Source: Algoriphagus halophilus
GTDB taxonomy: Bacteria > Bacteroidota > Bacteroidia > Cytophagales > Cyclobacteriaceae
Direction of reading: 5' to 3'
NCBI RefSeq assembly: GCF_900129785.1
Contig: NZ_FSRC01000002.1
Location: 310,001 to 374,000 of the forward strand
DNA length: 64,000 nt
The position numbers and the translations under genes are program-made. The notes below the pieces were generated by a model. The model searched no databases. It was not told the origin of the DNA and was given only the letters and a program-made list of their open reading frames with translations. Positions 8,304 through 17,830 of the stretch are shown in pieces. Numbering within the stretch: position 1 is the first letter of the stretch; each line of letters opens with the position of its first letter.

Positions 8304-10823
8304 ATGATCAATACCTTTATCGGAAATCTTGGCCACATGATGACCATCGTGGCCTTTGTTAGTGCATTGGTTACGGCCTATGCTTACATTCAATATTTCC
8401 GTGCAAACGAACTAGAAAAAGAAAGCTGGAGAAAATTCAGTAGGATTAGTTTCCTAATCCATGGTGTATCAGCAACCCTGATTGCAGTTTCACTTTTTGA
8501 AATTATTTACAACCACCGGTTTGAATATTTCTACGCCTATTCTCACAGTTCGAAAGCCCTACCAGTCCATTATATGATCTCTAGTTTCTGGGAAGGTCAA
8601 GAAGGAGCGTTTATCCTTTGGATCTTCTGGAACGTAATACTGGGAGCAGTTTTAATCAAGACCAATAAGTTTTGGGAAGCTCCTGTGATGGTGGTATTTG
8701 CCTTGGTACAAGCATTTTTGGTTTCCATGATTTTGGGAGTGGTCATTGGGGATTTGAAAATAGGAAGTTCACCCTTCATTCTACTCCGGGATGCCACTCA
8801 AGCACCTATATTCCAAGTAAACCCAGACTTCGTACCAGAAGATGGAACAGGCCTTAACCCATTACTTCAAAACATTTGGATGGTCATACATCCACCTACT
8901 CTTTTCCTAGGATATGCATCCACCCTTGTCCCATTCGCTTTTTTGATGGGAGGATTGGTGATGAAAAGATATTCAGAATGGATTCGTCCTGCTTTGCCAT
9001 GGGCTATTTTCTCTGCCATGATCCTAGGAATGGGAATCATTATGGGAGCCTATTGGGCTTATGTAACGCTTAACTTTGGCGGTTATTGGAACTGGGATCC
9101 CGTAGAAAATGCGGTATACGTCCCCTGGCTGATCCTAGTGGCAGCCATTCACACCATGATCACTTTCAAAAAAAGTGCTACCGCATTAAAGACTTCTATC
9201 ATATTGGTGATATCCACCTTTATATTGGTATTGTATGCTACATTCTTGGTGAGATCTGGAGTTTTGGGAGATGCTTCGGTACACTCTTTCACCGATCTTG
9301 GTTTATCAGGTCAGCTTTTAATATACATGCTGTTCTTTTTGGTAGTGGCTATCGTACTATCTGCAAAAGCATGGAAACATATCCCAAGTTCAGAAAAAGA
9401 AGCTTCTGTATACTCCCGAGAATTTTGGGTATTCATTGGAGCAACAACTTTAGCATTAATGGCTTTCCAGGTAATCTTACCTACTTCTATACCTGTTTGG
9501 AATACCTTGGTAGAAAGCTTTGGAGGAATTTCCAATATGGCACCTCCTGCTGACCAAATTGAATTCTACACGAAGTTCCAATTATGGTTTGCAGTAGCTT
9601 TGTCACTTTTGACTGCTGTAGGACAATTTTTCTGGTGGCAAAAAATGGACAAGCAGAAATTGAAAGAAACGTTGGTGACGCCTTATATCGTTTCCGTATT
9701 AATTTCTGCAGTGATCATTGTATTGGCAAAAGTTTACGACTGGAAATACATTATTATTATTCTGGCGGGCACCTTTACCATCGTAGCCAACTCCGTGATT
9801 TTGGCTAAGATCCTCAAGAAATCCACTTTCAAACTAGCAGGTGGATCTCTAGCACATATTGGCTTAGGAATGGTTTTGATTGGTATCATGTTTAGCTCTG
9901 GTTACTCAGATGTTATCTCCATCAACATGTCAGGGCTAACTTATAGCAATAGCTGGGAAGATGAATTGAACAAGGAGCATGTATTGCTTTGGATCAATAA
10001 ACCTACTCAGATGAAAGACTATACAGTCACGTATAGAGGCCGACAAAAGAAAGTAGTAGGAGTTCCTGAATACGTTCCTGCAAAAATTCTGGAAACTACC
10101 GGTTTGGTTAACAAATCCATCGCATTGGAATCCTATAAGGACTATTTCCAAAAAGGGGATACGGTTAATTTGGTATTGGAAGAAAATGATTATTTTAAAA
10201 TCGACTATTACCAAAACAATACGCTACAATTTTCCTTAAACCCTATGTCTCAATTCAATGCAGGCATGGGAGGTTTGATCTCTTCTCCAGATTCTAAGAT
10301 TTATTTAGATAAGGATCTTTATACCTATGTAGCAGCCATGAATGACTACGAAGACCCTGACTGGAAAGAGGATGAAATCTATGAAGTGGCTCCTGGAGAG
10401 CAGTTCCATGTAGCTGATTTCGTTACTTATTTTGATGGTGCGGAGGTATTGCAGGAACTGGATGACTATGTCTTACAAGAAGGAGACGTTGCTGTGAAAG
10501 CCAAACTTAGAATATTAGATTATGATGTAGAAAAAGTATTGGAACCTACATTCATCATTAGAAACAGTCAAGTTGGCAAAATCCCAGTAGTAGATTCTGA
10601 ATTAGGAATTAAGATTTCTTTGGAGAACATTCTTCCAGAGGAGAATAAATTTGTCTTCAAGGTCAATCAATACCAGAAAGATTATGTGGTCATGAAAGCC
10701 ATTGTAAAACCTTATATCAATGTATTATGGATCGGAACCATCATTATGTTGACAGGTTTTACTGTAGCCATTTTCAGAAGGTTTGATGAATTCAAGAAAA
10801 TGAGAGATAAAGGCTTGGAATAG
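8304..10823 (+). CDS. ccmF: Cytochrome c biogenesis protein CcmF
   Basis: Polytopic haem lyase component that joins haem from CcmE to apocytochrome c. The WWD motif GGYWNWDPVENA lies near residue 260, with the many transmembrane helices expected. At 839 aa it is longer than the roughly 650-residue proteobacterial CcmF; the extra length is a large hydrophilic, presumably periplasmic region (about 540-805) before the last helix. No ccmG or ccmH follows, so thioredoxin and apocytochrome-handling parts must be elsewhere or absent. Last gene of the cluster, followed by a strong bidirectional terminator. Confidence 0.95.
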   Translation: MINTFIGNLGHMMTIVAFVSALVTAYAYIQYFRANELEKESWRKFSRISFLIHGVSATLIAVSLFEIIYNHRFEYFYAYSHSSKALPVHYMISSFWEGQEGAFILWIFWNVILGAVLIKTNKFWEAPVMVVFALVQAFLVSMILGVVIGDLKIGSSPFILLRDATQAPIFQVNPDFVPEDGTGLNPLLQNIWMVIHPPTLFLGYASTLVPFAFLMGGLVMKRYSEWIRPALPWAIFSAMILGMGIIMGAYWAYVTLNFGGYWNWDPVENAVYVPWLILVAAIHTMITFKKSATALKTSIILVISTFILVLYATFLVRSGVLGDASVHSFTDLGLSGQLLIYMLFFLVVAIVLSAKAWKHIPSSEKEASVYSREFWVFIGATTLALMAFQVILPTSIPVWNTLVESFGGISNMAPPADQIEFYTKFQLWFAVALSLLTAVGQFFWWQKMDKQKLKETLVTPYIVSVLISAVIIVLAKVYDWKYIIIILAGTFTIVANSVILAKILKKSTFKLAGGSLAHIGLGMVLIGIMFSSGYSDVISINMSGLTYSNSWEDELNKEHVLLWINKPTQMKDYTVTYRGRQKKVVGVPEYVPAKILETTGLVNKSIALESYKDYFQKGDTVNLVLEENDYFKIDYYQNNTLQFSLNPMSQFNAGMGGLISSPDSKIYLDKDLYTYVAAMNDYEDPDWKEDEIYEVAPGEQFHVADFVTYFDGAEVLQELDDYVLQEGDVAVKAKLRILDYDVEKVLEPTFIIRNSQVGKIPVVDSELGIKISLENILPEENKFVFKVNQYQKDYVVMKAIVKPYINVLWIGTIIMLTGFTVAIFRRFDEFKKMRDKGLE

Positions 10824-10850
10824 CCCCGACATAAATACCAGCAAAAAAAG

Positions 10851-10875
10851 AAAAGCCCGAATGATTCGGGCTTTT
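10851..10875. terminator. Bidirectional terminator between ccmF and pheS
   Basis: AAAAGCCCGAA and TTCGGGCTTTT form a stem with a 3-nt loop between two convergent genes. Runs of A on the left and T on the right make it usable in both directions. Confidence 0.85.
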
Positions 10876-10900
10876 CTGCTATCTAACATATCCTTTACAC

Positions 10901-11929
10901 TTAAAGCAAAGGGGTAAATTGTTTCAAGAACCTGACATCGTTTTCTGTGAATAAACGAAGGTCTTTGATTTGATATTTCAACATGGCAATTCGCTCAATT
11001 CCCATACCAAAGGCAAAGCCTGTATATTTTTTCGAATCGATTCCACAGTTTTCCAGCACATTTGGATCTACCATTCCAGAACCTCCAATTTCAACCCAGC
11101 CAGTTCCTTTACAAACATTACAACCTGATCCTCCACAGATCAAACAAGTAATATCAATCTCTGCACTAGGCTCAGTAAAAGGGAAATATGAAGGTCTAAA
11201 ACGTACTTTAGTGCCTTTGCCAAACATCTCTTTAGCAAAGTGGTATACAGTGTTTTTCAAGTCAGCAAAGCCCACATTCTCATCCACATAAAGTCCTTCT
11301 ACTTGATGGAAGATACAATGTGCTCTTGCAGAGATTGCTTCATTTCTATACACTCTACCAGGAGAAAGAGTTCTGATAGGTGGCTGTTGGTTTTCCATTA
11401 CCCGCACCTGTACCGAAGAAGTATGCGTTCTGAGAGCGATGTCAGGATTTTTCTCTATGAAGAAAGTATCCTGCATTTCACGCGCAGGGTGATTTTCAGG
11501 AAAATTCAGGGCAGTGAAATTATGCCAATCGTCCTCAATCTCTGGCCCTTCTGACAGATTGAAACCTATTCTTTCAAAAATTTCAATTATTCGTTGTCTG
11601 GTAGCCGTAAGAGGATGAATTCCTCCCAGACCTTGATTGGAAGGAGGCAAAGTCAAATCGATATCTGCAGATTTAGATTTTTTATTTGCTTCGCTTACCT
11701 TTTCGATCAGCTCTTTAAACTTAGCTTCAGCCAGCTGCTTTACTCCATTAACCAATTGCCCGTAAGCACGCTTTTCTTCATTGGGAACCTTTCCCATTCC
11801 TGCAAAAAGCTCTCCTACCACAGACTTTTTGGAGATATACTCCATTCTGTAGGTTTCCAACTCCTCTGGGGTATTCGCATCAGCCGCTGCAATGGCTGCT
11901 TTGATCGCTTCAATTTTTTCCTGATACAT
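10901..11929 (-). CDS. pheS: Phenylalanine-tRNA ligase alpha subunit
   Basis: Catalytic subunit of the heterotetrameric class II phenylalanyl-tRNA synthetase. It has an N-terminal coiled coil, then the class II core: GIHPLTATRQRIIEIFERIGF, motif 2 in PGRVYRNEAISARAHCIFHQ, and motif 3 in GFAFGMGIERIAML near the C-terminus. I take the ATG at 11929 (protein MYQEKIEA..., 342 aa); a longer frame begins 6 codons upstream. A -7 box TAGCTTTG lies on the minus strand at 11959 to 11952. Confidence 0.96.
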   Translation of the reverse strand: MYQEKIEAIKAAIAAADANTPEELETYRMEYISKKSVVGELFAGMGKVPNEEKRAYGQLVNGVKQLAEAKFKELIEKVSEANKKSKSADIDLTLPPSNQGLGGIHPLTATRQRIIEIFERIGFNLSEGPEIEDDWHNFTALNFPENHPAREMQDTFFIEKNPDIALRTHTSSVQVRVMENQQPPIRTLSPGRVYRNEAISARAHCIFHQVEGLYVDENVGFADLKNTVYHFAKEMFGKGTKVRFRPSYFPFTEPSAEIDITCLICGGSGCNVCKGTGWVEIGGSGMVDPNVLENCGIDSKKYTGFAFGMGIERIAMLKYQIKDLRLFTENDVRFLKQFTPLL

Positions 11930-11951
11930 GCTTTGCAATTTTATCAAGCCA

Positions 11952-11959
11952 CAAAGCTA
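11952..11959 (-). promoter_or_regulatory. Promoter -7 box of pheS
   Basis: Reads TAGCTTTG on the minus strand, matching TAnnTTTG, 22 nt before the chosen pheS ATG. Confidence 0.5.
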
Positions 11960-12128
11960 AGGGTTTTAGGATTTTTTGGACAAAAAATCAGGAGGGATTG
12001 CAAGCATTTCATGATAGTCGGGACAAGATCCTAAAAAATAGTTTGAATCTCTTGCGATCCAGATGGTATAGCTACCGCGTATTTCCTTTCAAATACAAAA
12101 ACTAAGAATCATCAAAATTTAAAAAATC

Positions 12129-12695
12129 ATGAACATTCAAAAATTCTTCAAATTGGCATTTGCTGCCTTTATTTTTCTATCTGCAAACTCAGCTTTTGCT
12201 CAAATGGAAAAAACAGTCCTAGTCGGAGGAGCAGAAATGTATCCCTCTAAAAACATTGTAGAAAATGCAGTCAACTCCATGGATCATACCACCTTGGTAG
12301 CAGCTGTAAAAGCCGCTGGTTTGGTAGAAACTTTACAAGGAGCTGGTCCCTTTACGGTATTTGCACCAGACAACATGGCTTTCGAAAAATTACCAGCTGG
12401 CACAGTCGAAACCTTATTAAAACCTGAAAATAAAGCTCAGCTTCAAGCTGTTTTGACTTACCATGTGGTGGCAGGTAAAATGGGATCAAAAGACATTGCT
12501 GCTGCGATCAAAAAAGGAAATGGGAAAGCAACTTTCACTACGGTGCAAGGAGGTGAATTAACCGCATGGATGAAGGGAAAAGACCTGTATATCACTGATG
12601 AAAATGGAGGTCAATCAAAAGTAACCATTGCTGATGTGTGGCAGAAAAACGGCGTCATTCACTCTGTGGACACCGTAGTACTTCCAAAAATGTAA
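12129..12695 (+). CDS. Secreted fasciclin (FAS1) domain protein
   Basis: A 188-residue exported protein with one FAS1 domain, a fold linked to adhesion and surface interactions. Signal peptide: residues 1-24, ending ANSAFA before Gln25. The FAS1 domain covers about 45-185, with the typical LVAAVKAAGLVETLQGAGPF and the phrase TVFAPDNMAFEKL, then a VLTYHVVAGK segment and a terminal IHSVDTVVLP. It is a stand-alone gene followed by the inverted-repeat element at 12717-12880. Confidence 0.93.
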   Translation: MNIQKFFKLAFAAFIFLSANSAFAQMEKTVLVGGAEMYPSKNIVENAVNSMDHTTLVAAVKAAGLVETLQGAGPFTVFAPDNMAFEKLPAGTVETLLKPENKAQLQAVLTYHVVAGKMGSKDIAAAIKKGNGKATFTTVQGGELTAWMKGKDLYITDENGGQSKVTIADVWQKNGVIHSVDTVVLPKM

Positions 12696-12716
12696 CAATA
12701 TAGCTACCCAATCTAG

Positions 12717-12880
12717 AAGAGGCTGTCTCATAAATATTTTTTGACACATTGAGATTCCAGACAATTGAAATGGATCGAATTGTGGTTTAATTTGCTCAAT
12801 TAAGCCTTCGACTCCTTGGCTACCGTCAGGCAGGCGCTCAGGCTGACAAATAATCGACTTTTGAGACAGCCTCTTTTTTT
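12717..12880. repeat. MITE-like inverted-repeat element, also a possible terminator
   Basis: A 14-bp perfect terminal inverted repeat, AAGAGGCTGTCTCA at 12717-12730 and TGAGACAGCCTCTT at 12862-12875, bounds about 130 bp of noncoding DNA. The right arm is followed by a T run, so the + strand could terminate here after the fasciclin gene. Inside is a smaller inverted repeat (GTCAG...CTGAC, 12825-12847) within a GC-rich segment containing GCTCAGGCTGAC, unlike the AT-rich surroundings. No transposase is encoded. The whole 299-bp gene gap (12696-12994) contains nothing else I can identify. Confidence 0.6.
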
Positions 12881-12994
12881 ATTACCATTCATCGGGAAGC
12901 TGAAAAATAGCAATTCTGGAATCTTTATCTGTAGCCAATGCTTAGACTTCCTTGCTCTGTTATTTCTTAGAAATATTAAATCAAAATTAAGTTT

Positions 12995-15850
12995 TTACCA
13001 AGTTCTACTACCGCCAGGTCTTCTACGCTCCCAAGGGTTATCAGAAGGCTCCGGTTGCTTGAAATTTCCTATGATATAAGTGAATGTCAGCATTCCATAC
13101 CTGGTCAGCACATTGGTAAAAACATCAGTTACCGAAACGTCAGAAATGGTTCTTTGAATGCTGTTATTCTGATTCAACAAATCAAAAACCACCACTTTTA
13201 ACTCTGCCTTGTTATTCTTCGCAAATCGGTAGCCTCCTTCAATATTCCAAAGCCAGAACGATTGATCAAACCCTTCAGACAAACCACTGTATAAGCTATG
13301 ATTAATATTATTTCCAATAAATAACTTTCCTCCGTTTGGAGAATAATACAATCTCAGATTGGACTCTTGTACATAGTAATTATTATCCTGTGTAGTTTGA
13401 AGGCTGGAATTGACAATGTTATAATTACCTGTCGTACTTAAGGTGAAATCTACATTCTCACTGATGTTCGAGGTAAAAGTGATCCCTTGCCTTAAAGATA
13501 GGTTATCATTTAGGTTTGTTTCCCCATTGATCAACCCTGGAATTCTATTGAAATTCACTCGGGTATTCATATTAAACTGAGTCTTGATTCCTTTTATAGG
13601 AGTACCGTAAGTGAAGAAGAAAGTGGTTCTAAAGTTTCCATCCAAGTTGGTCGGTTGGGTAATTTGACCTCCTGGCCTCAATAATATTTCCCCATTAATC
13701 AAGGTGTCTTGTGCTGTCAAAAAGGTGCTTGAACCTATATAATTCTTCGTGCCTGAGTAGTTAAAAAACATAAACATGGTATGGTTCTTCTCCATATTTA
13801 TTTTGCTCATGTTGATGAATATATTGTGATTATAGCTTTGTCCCAGATTTGGATTTCCAACACTCAAATTCAATGGATTTTGATTGTTTACCACATTTTG
13901 AAGCTGGGATACATTTGGTTCATCGGTGTTAGTTCTATACCTCAACCTGTAAGAAATTCCAGTCTCTCGATTTCTATAGCTCAAACTTGCACCAGGCAAA
14001 ATATTATTGAAGCTTCTATTAAACACTCCTGGTTCTGGAAAAAATGCCTCATTATCTAATTTCGCATTTTGATAATCTAAGTTGAAATTTAAGTTTAACC
14101 CATTGTTATTATAAGCATATCCAGAACGTACTCGTTGAGTTATAAACTTATTATCAAACTCATTACTCAAGGCAGTATCCAAGAGATAAATCCCTTGTTC
14201 TGCTCCCAGCACATATGTCTTTTGATCTGAATTGGATTTATTATTTCCAACTTGATAACCAATAGTACCTATAGACTTCTCTCCCAAAGGTTCAGTCAAA
14301 GTAGCATTGACCCTATAATTAAACCCATTTGACAGGGTATAAGTCTCCTGCAGCGTCGTATCTAAAACATCTCTATTATAATCTATGCTGGCAGCAAGCA
14401 AATCGGAAATTTGATCCCGATTGGACCAAGTAGTATTGATATCCGTGGAAAAAGTCCTCCCTTTTTTATCAAATTTATATCGATAGGTAATGTTGTTAGA
14501 AATGTTGTAGGACTTATTCTCTGCATTGGTAATGGATCTTAACGCACTTAAAGAATCCCCTGTGTTTGCCGTGGTCAAAGCATCCCGGTCACTGAAACTA
14601 GTACTGTTTTGAATGGATACATTGGGAGTCACTATAAAGGAATTCTTTTCATTTAAATCTGCTTCCAATCTTCCGCTAAATCGATGATTATAATTGTCTG
14701 TAGTACTGATCAGATTTTCCTGATAATACTGGGTCAAGCTTTCATTGACCACCGTCTCACGATTGGTGATTTCCTGTAAATTATTGGCCGAGTTATTGAA
14801 AAAATAGCTACCAGTGAAATTCATTTTTTGTCCCCATTTATCAGAGTAATTGAGGCCTATTGAATTAGTAGTGTTAATCCCGCTATTGTTTCCTGCATTG
14901 AAATTATTATTTCCACCACCAAAACCTCCGCGTCCTCTACCTCTGCCTCCACCGGAACTATTAGCATTCACTCCGGCCAAATCCTGACTTGAAAAGTTTT
15001 GTTGATTGATATTATTAGCCAACCCTAAAATGGAAATTCTTCGGTCTCCGCTAAATAAGTTCAAACTTCCTCCGGCAGAATATCGATCATCCGTTCCATA
15101 CCCTCCATATACACGCCCGAATTGCCCATTTTTTCGATCTTCTCTTAAAATGATGTTGATCGTTTTGGTATAGGAACCATCATCGAATCCAGTCAACCTA
15201 CTTTGATCAGATCTTTGGTCTAATACCTCTACTCGATCAATAGCATCTGCAGGAAGATTTCTTAAGGCAATATTTGGATCAGAACCGAAAAATTCCCTTC
15301 CATCCACCAAAATCTTTTGAACGGTTTCCCCTTGAGCCTGCACTTCACCATTTTGAATTGTGACACCTGGAAGTTTTCTAATCAGATCCTCCGCTTGGGC
15401 ATTTTGCTGCGTTTTGAATGCTGAAGCATTAAAAGAAGTGGTATCTCCTCTCATTTCCCCAACTGGAGACTGCCCTTCAATCACTACCTCTCCCAAAGTT
15501 TGGGTATCTTCATTTAAGACCAAGGTCCCTAGATCTGCCGGTTCACGAAAGCTATGAGTTTTGGAAATTGTTTCATAGCCAATGAATTTTATTTCAATTT
15601 TTACTTGAGGAATCATCGGTCTATTCAATTCGAATTTCCCTTGGGCATCTGTTACGCCTCCCACTAACAAAGAATCCGTAACAGTCTTTACTAAAACATT
15701 GGCTCCATTCATTGGAGTTTTCGTGGTTCCGTCCATGACGGTACCTGTAAGTTTAATTTGAGGTCTTTGACCCTGAGGCCGTTGCCCATACACATTAAAA
15801 ACTAGTAGCAGGCAAAAAATCAGTAAAAGGTATCTATATATGTTTCCCAT
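12995..15850 (-). CDS. Outer membrane beta-barrel protein, TonB-receptor-like
   Basis: A 951-residue outer membrane protein of the Bacteroidota OMP beta-barrel family. Signal peptide about 1-22; carboxypeptidase-regulatory-like (CarboxypepD_reg) domain about 34-112; TonB-plug-like domain about 125-240 (DLIRKLPGVTIQNGEV, LPADAIDRVEVLD); then a long barrel rich in aromatic and Asn residues. A Gly/Arg/Asn-rich low-complexity stretch (about 297-325, GGGRGRGRGGFGGG) interrupts the early barrel and probably forms a loop. No SusD-like partner is adjacent, so the substrate cannot be inferred. The C-terminus is proline- and arginine-rich rather than ending in a simple aromatic strand. Confidence 0.88.
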   Translation of the reverse strand: MGNIYRYLLLIFCLLLVFNVYGQRPQGQRPQIKLTGTVMDGTTKTPMNGANVLVKTVTDSLLVGGVTDAQGKFELNRPMIPQVKIEIKFIGYETISKTHSFREPADLGTLVLNEDTQTLGEVVIEGQSPVGEMRGDTTSFNASAFKTQQNAQAEDLIRKLPGVTIQNGEVQAQGETVQKILVDGREFFGSDPNIALRNLPADAIDRVEVLDQRSDQSRLTGFDDGSYTKTINIILREDRKNGQFGRVYGGYGTDDRYSAGGSLNLFSGDRRISILGLANNINQQNFSSQDLAGVNANSSGGGRGRGRGGFGGGNNNFNAGNNSGINTTNSIGLNYSDKWGQKMNFTGSYFFNNSANNLQEITNRETVVNESLTQYYQENLISTTDNYNHRFSGRLEADLNEKNSFIVTPNVSIQNSTSFSDRDALTTANTGDSLSALRSITNAENKSYNISNNITYRYKFDKKGRTFSTDINTTWSNRDQISDLLAASIDYNRDVLDTTLQETYTLSNGFNYRVNATLTEPLGEKSIGTIGYQVGNNKSNSDQKTYVLGAEQGIYLLDTALSNEFDNKFITQRVRSGYAYNNNGLNLNFNLDYQNAKLDNEAFFPEPGVFNRSFNNILPGASLSYRNRETGISYRLRYRTNTDEPNVSQLQNVVNNQNPLNLSVGNPNLGQSYNHNIFINMSKINMEKNHTMFMFFNYSGTKNYIGSSTFLTAQDTLINGEILLRPGGQITQPTNLDGNFRTTFFFTYGTPIKGIKTQFNMNTRVNFNRIPGLINGETNLNDNLSLRQGITFTSNISENVDFTLSTTGNYNIVNSSLQTTQDNNYYVQESNLRLYYSPNGGKLFIGNNINHSLYSGLSEGFDQSFWLWNIEGGYRFAKNNKAELKVVVFDLLNQNNSIQRTISDVSVTDVFTNVLTRYGMLTFTYIIGNFKQPEPSDNPWERRRPGGSRTW

Positions 15851-15972
15851 AGTTGCGCAAATATCTGTTTCTTTGACCCTAGAAAAGTGCCAAAGGTTTA
15901 GTGCTCAACTAAAGAAAAATTAGAATGGAATATCGGGAGGATAAATGGCTAAAAAATGATTTAAAAGATGAA

Positions 15973-16314
15973 TTATTTTTTCACCACTTCCATGATTTCA
16001 GGATAGGATATTCCAAAATGGCTATTATCATAAACCGCCACTCCGCCTTTTATTACAATTACCTGAGGAGATTGATGAGGAACTCCAAATTCCTGGCTTA
16101 CCTGATTAGACAACTCTCTGTTCTCGATGATATCCAAATGGTAAGGAATGACAGATTTATGGTCATCCTCTTTCCAATTTCGAAGTAGTCGATCCAAAGA
16201 CATACTGCTTAGCGAGCAACGGGTGCTATGTTTAAATATCATCACTGGAACATCCTCACTTAAAACTTTGATGTCCTCTATTTGACCCAATTGTGTTAAT
16301 TTATTCCAATTCAT
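15973..16314 (-). CDS. ytxJ: Monothiol bacilliredoxin YtxJ
   Basis: Thioredoxin-fold protein of the YtxJ (DUF2847) family, which removes bacillithiol from S-bacillithiolated proteins. The N-terminus MNWNKLTQLGQIEDI and the active-site region KHSTRCSLS with a single cysteine (near residue 33) followed by Ser residues are characteristic. I choose the ATG at 16314 (113 aa, the usual family size); the frame could start 20 codons earlier. It implies that this organism uses bacillithiol as its low-molecular-weight thiol, which is inference from the family. Confidence 0.88.
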   Translation of the reverse strand: MNWNKLTQLGQIEDIKVLSEDVPVMIFKHSTRCSLSSMSLDRLLRNWKEDDHKSVIPYHLDIIENRELSNQVSQEFGVPHQSPQVIVIKGGVAVYDNSHFGISYPEIMEVVKK

Positions 16315-16385
16315 TTTCCATCCTTTAATAAAGGGCAATATTTTTGGGGAAGATAAAGTTCCCTGATTAACCAAGGAATTTACAA

Positions 16386-17783
16386 ATGAAATTAAAATCC
16401 AAGTTTGCTTTAGTCAAATCATTTATACTATTCGTTTTTGTAATCGCTAGCTTCGCTTCTTGCAAAACTTTTAATCCGCATTTAAACCCTGAGCCAGAAA
16501 TTGCTCCTCCGGCATTTTCCTCGGTCAATGTACCTGTGCAAATCCCAAAGAAAACCTTGGATAAAATATTTAATCAGGCCATCCCTCAGGTATTGGTGAA
16601 TGATGAATCGATCGGGTCTGGAAATTTCGAAGGAAACTTATTACTGACTAGAAACGGAAGTCCTTTCTATACCGCTTTGGACAGCCAGCGAATTCAATTA
16701 ACACTTCCTTTAAAACTTCAGGGAGAGATTGGGTTAAAAAGAGGTGGTCTAGGTAGTTTTATTCAATCCAAAATCCCTTTAGACGAAACCCTTACCCCGG
16801 TTTTTATCCTAAACCCCTCGATCAACCCGGATTGGAGCATTTCTATAGCTGACTTTGAACTGGTTGACTTAGGAGGAAAACTAGCTTTATCAGTATTAGG
16901 AATGGAAGTGGATCTTTCAGGGCTTTTAGAGAAGGAGATCAATCGCTGGGGAGAACAAAACTTAAACTCCTCCAAATCCATCGTTAGTTTAAAGACTTTT
17001 ATTGATCTAGCCTGGAATCAAGTAGGAAGGCCTTTTACAATCAATTGGGAAGGAGAAGCTTCTACATTTTCTATTCAGCCTGACTCTGTTAAACTTCAAG
17101 AATTCTTTGATCAAGAGGATCAATTAAATGTATGGCTAGGTTTGAACGGAAAGGTAAATACCCATCCGGTTAATGCATCACCAAGCCGTGCATTCCCTCT
17201 CCCAAAACTTAGCCCTAACCTCGATTCTGAAAATCATTTGGAAATTACTCTACCTTGGGTCCTTGACTATGAAAAATTAAATCAACTACTGGGAGAGAAC
17301 CTGAATAATCGCCCAATTCGGGTGGATAAAAAGACCATACTCACCCCTAATAATATTCAAAGCCAATCCTTTGGAGATCTTTTGAAAATAACCATGGATT
17401 TTATGGCAGAACAAACCAATGGGAAAAGCTTGGATGGAAAGCTCTACATCATCGGGAAGCCAGCATATGATGCCGAAAATCAAAATCTTTATTTCACGGA
17501 TATCAATTTTAAATTGGAAAGTGGCAACCTGGGAGCCCAGACAAGTATTGGTCTCAAAAAGAAAAAGATCATCCGAAATATTGAAAAAAGAGCTGTCTTT
17601 CCAATTGGAGACTATTTGGATGAAGGAATGCTTAGCATTCAGGACAGATTGGCTTTGAAGACGGGAATTGCTGATTTGCAAATAATAGATCTAGTAATCA
17701 CTCCAGAAGATTTCTACCCTACCAAAAATGGGTTGACGGTGCACATGAAGGCACGGGGCAAAGTGAATTTTGATTGGAAATAA
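16386..17783 (+). CDS. DUF4403 family lipoprotein
   Basis: A 465-residue predicted lipoprotein. The N-terminal signal ends in SFASC, giving a lipidation cysteine at residue 26. The remainder matches DUF4403 in layout: an N-terminal VPVQIPKKTLDKIFN segment, repeated beta-rich halves and a C-terminal ADLQIIDLVITPEDFYPT region. The family is common in Bacteroidota and has an uncharacterised envelope role. It is a single gene with a terminator-like hairpin after it. Confidence 0.85.
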   Translation: MKLKSKFALVKSFILFVFVIASFASCKTFNPHLNPEPEIAPPAFSSVNVPVQIPKKTLDKIFNQAIPQVLVNDESIGSGNFEGNLLLTRNGSPFYTALDSQRIQLTLPLKLQGEIGLKRGGLGSFIQSKIPLDETLTPVFILNPSINPDWSISIADFELVDLGGKLALSVLGMEVDLSGLLEKEINRWGEQNLNSSKSIVSLKTFIDLAWNQVGRPFTINWEGEASTFSIQPDSVKLQEFFDQEDQLNVWLGLNGKVNTHPVNASPSRAFPLPKLSPNLDSENHLEITLPWVLDYEKLNQLLGENLNNRPIRVDKKTILTPNNIQSQSFGDLLKITMDFMAEQTNGKSLDGKLYIIGKPAYDAENQNLYFTDINFKLESGNLGAQTSIGLKKKKIIRNIEKRAVFPIGDYLDEGMLSIQDRLALKTGIADLQIIDLVITPEDFYPTKNGLTVHMKARGKVNFDWK

Positions 17784-17784
17784 A

Positions 17785-17814
17785 AAATGGGAAGTACCTC
17801 AATACTCCCCATTT
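17785..17814. terminator. Hairpin between convergent genes
   Basis: AAATGGG at 17785-17791 pairs with CCCATTT at 17808-17814, with a further AGTA/TACT pairing inside, just after the DUF4403 stop and before the end of the opposite HEAT-repeat gene. T runs are short. Confidence 0.5.
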
Positions 17815-17830
17815 ATCAATTAAACGATCC

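Noticed and set aside
10983..12034. Several plus-strand frames of 100-146 codons across pheS
   Set aside because: All are antisense to pheS, whose motifs are intact, and none starts with a plausible signal or domain.
14880..14960. Possible frameshift in the outer membrane protein at the Gly/Arg-rich stretch
   Set aside because: The frame stays open with barrel-like sequence on both sides; the stretch is a low-complexity loop.
13000..15850. Assignment of the large beta-barrel protein to a SusC-type glycan importer
   Set aside because: No SusD-like gene or carbohydrate enzymes are adjacent, and the protein fits the shorter OMP beta-barrel family better.
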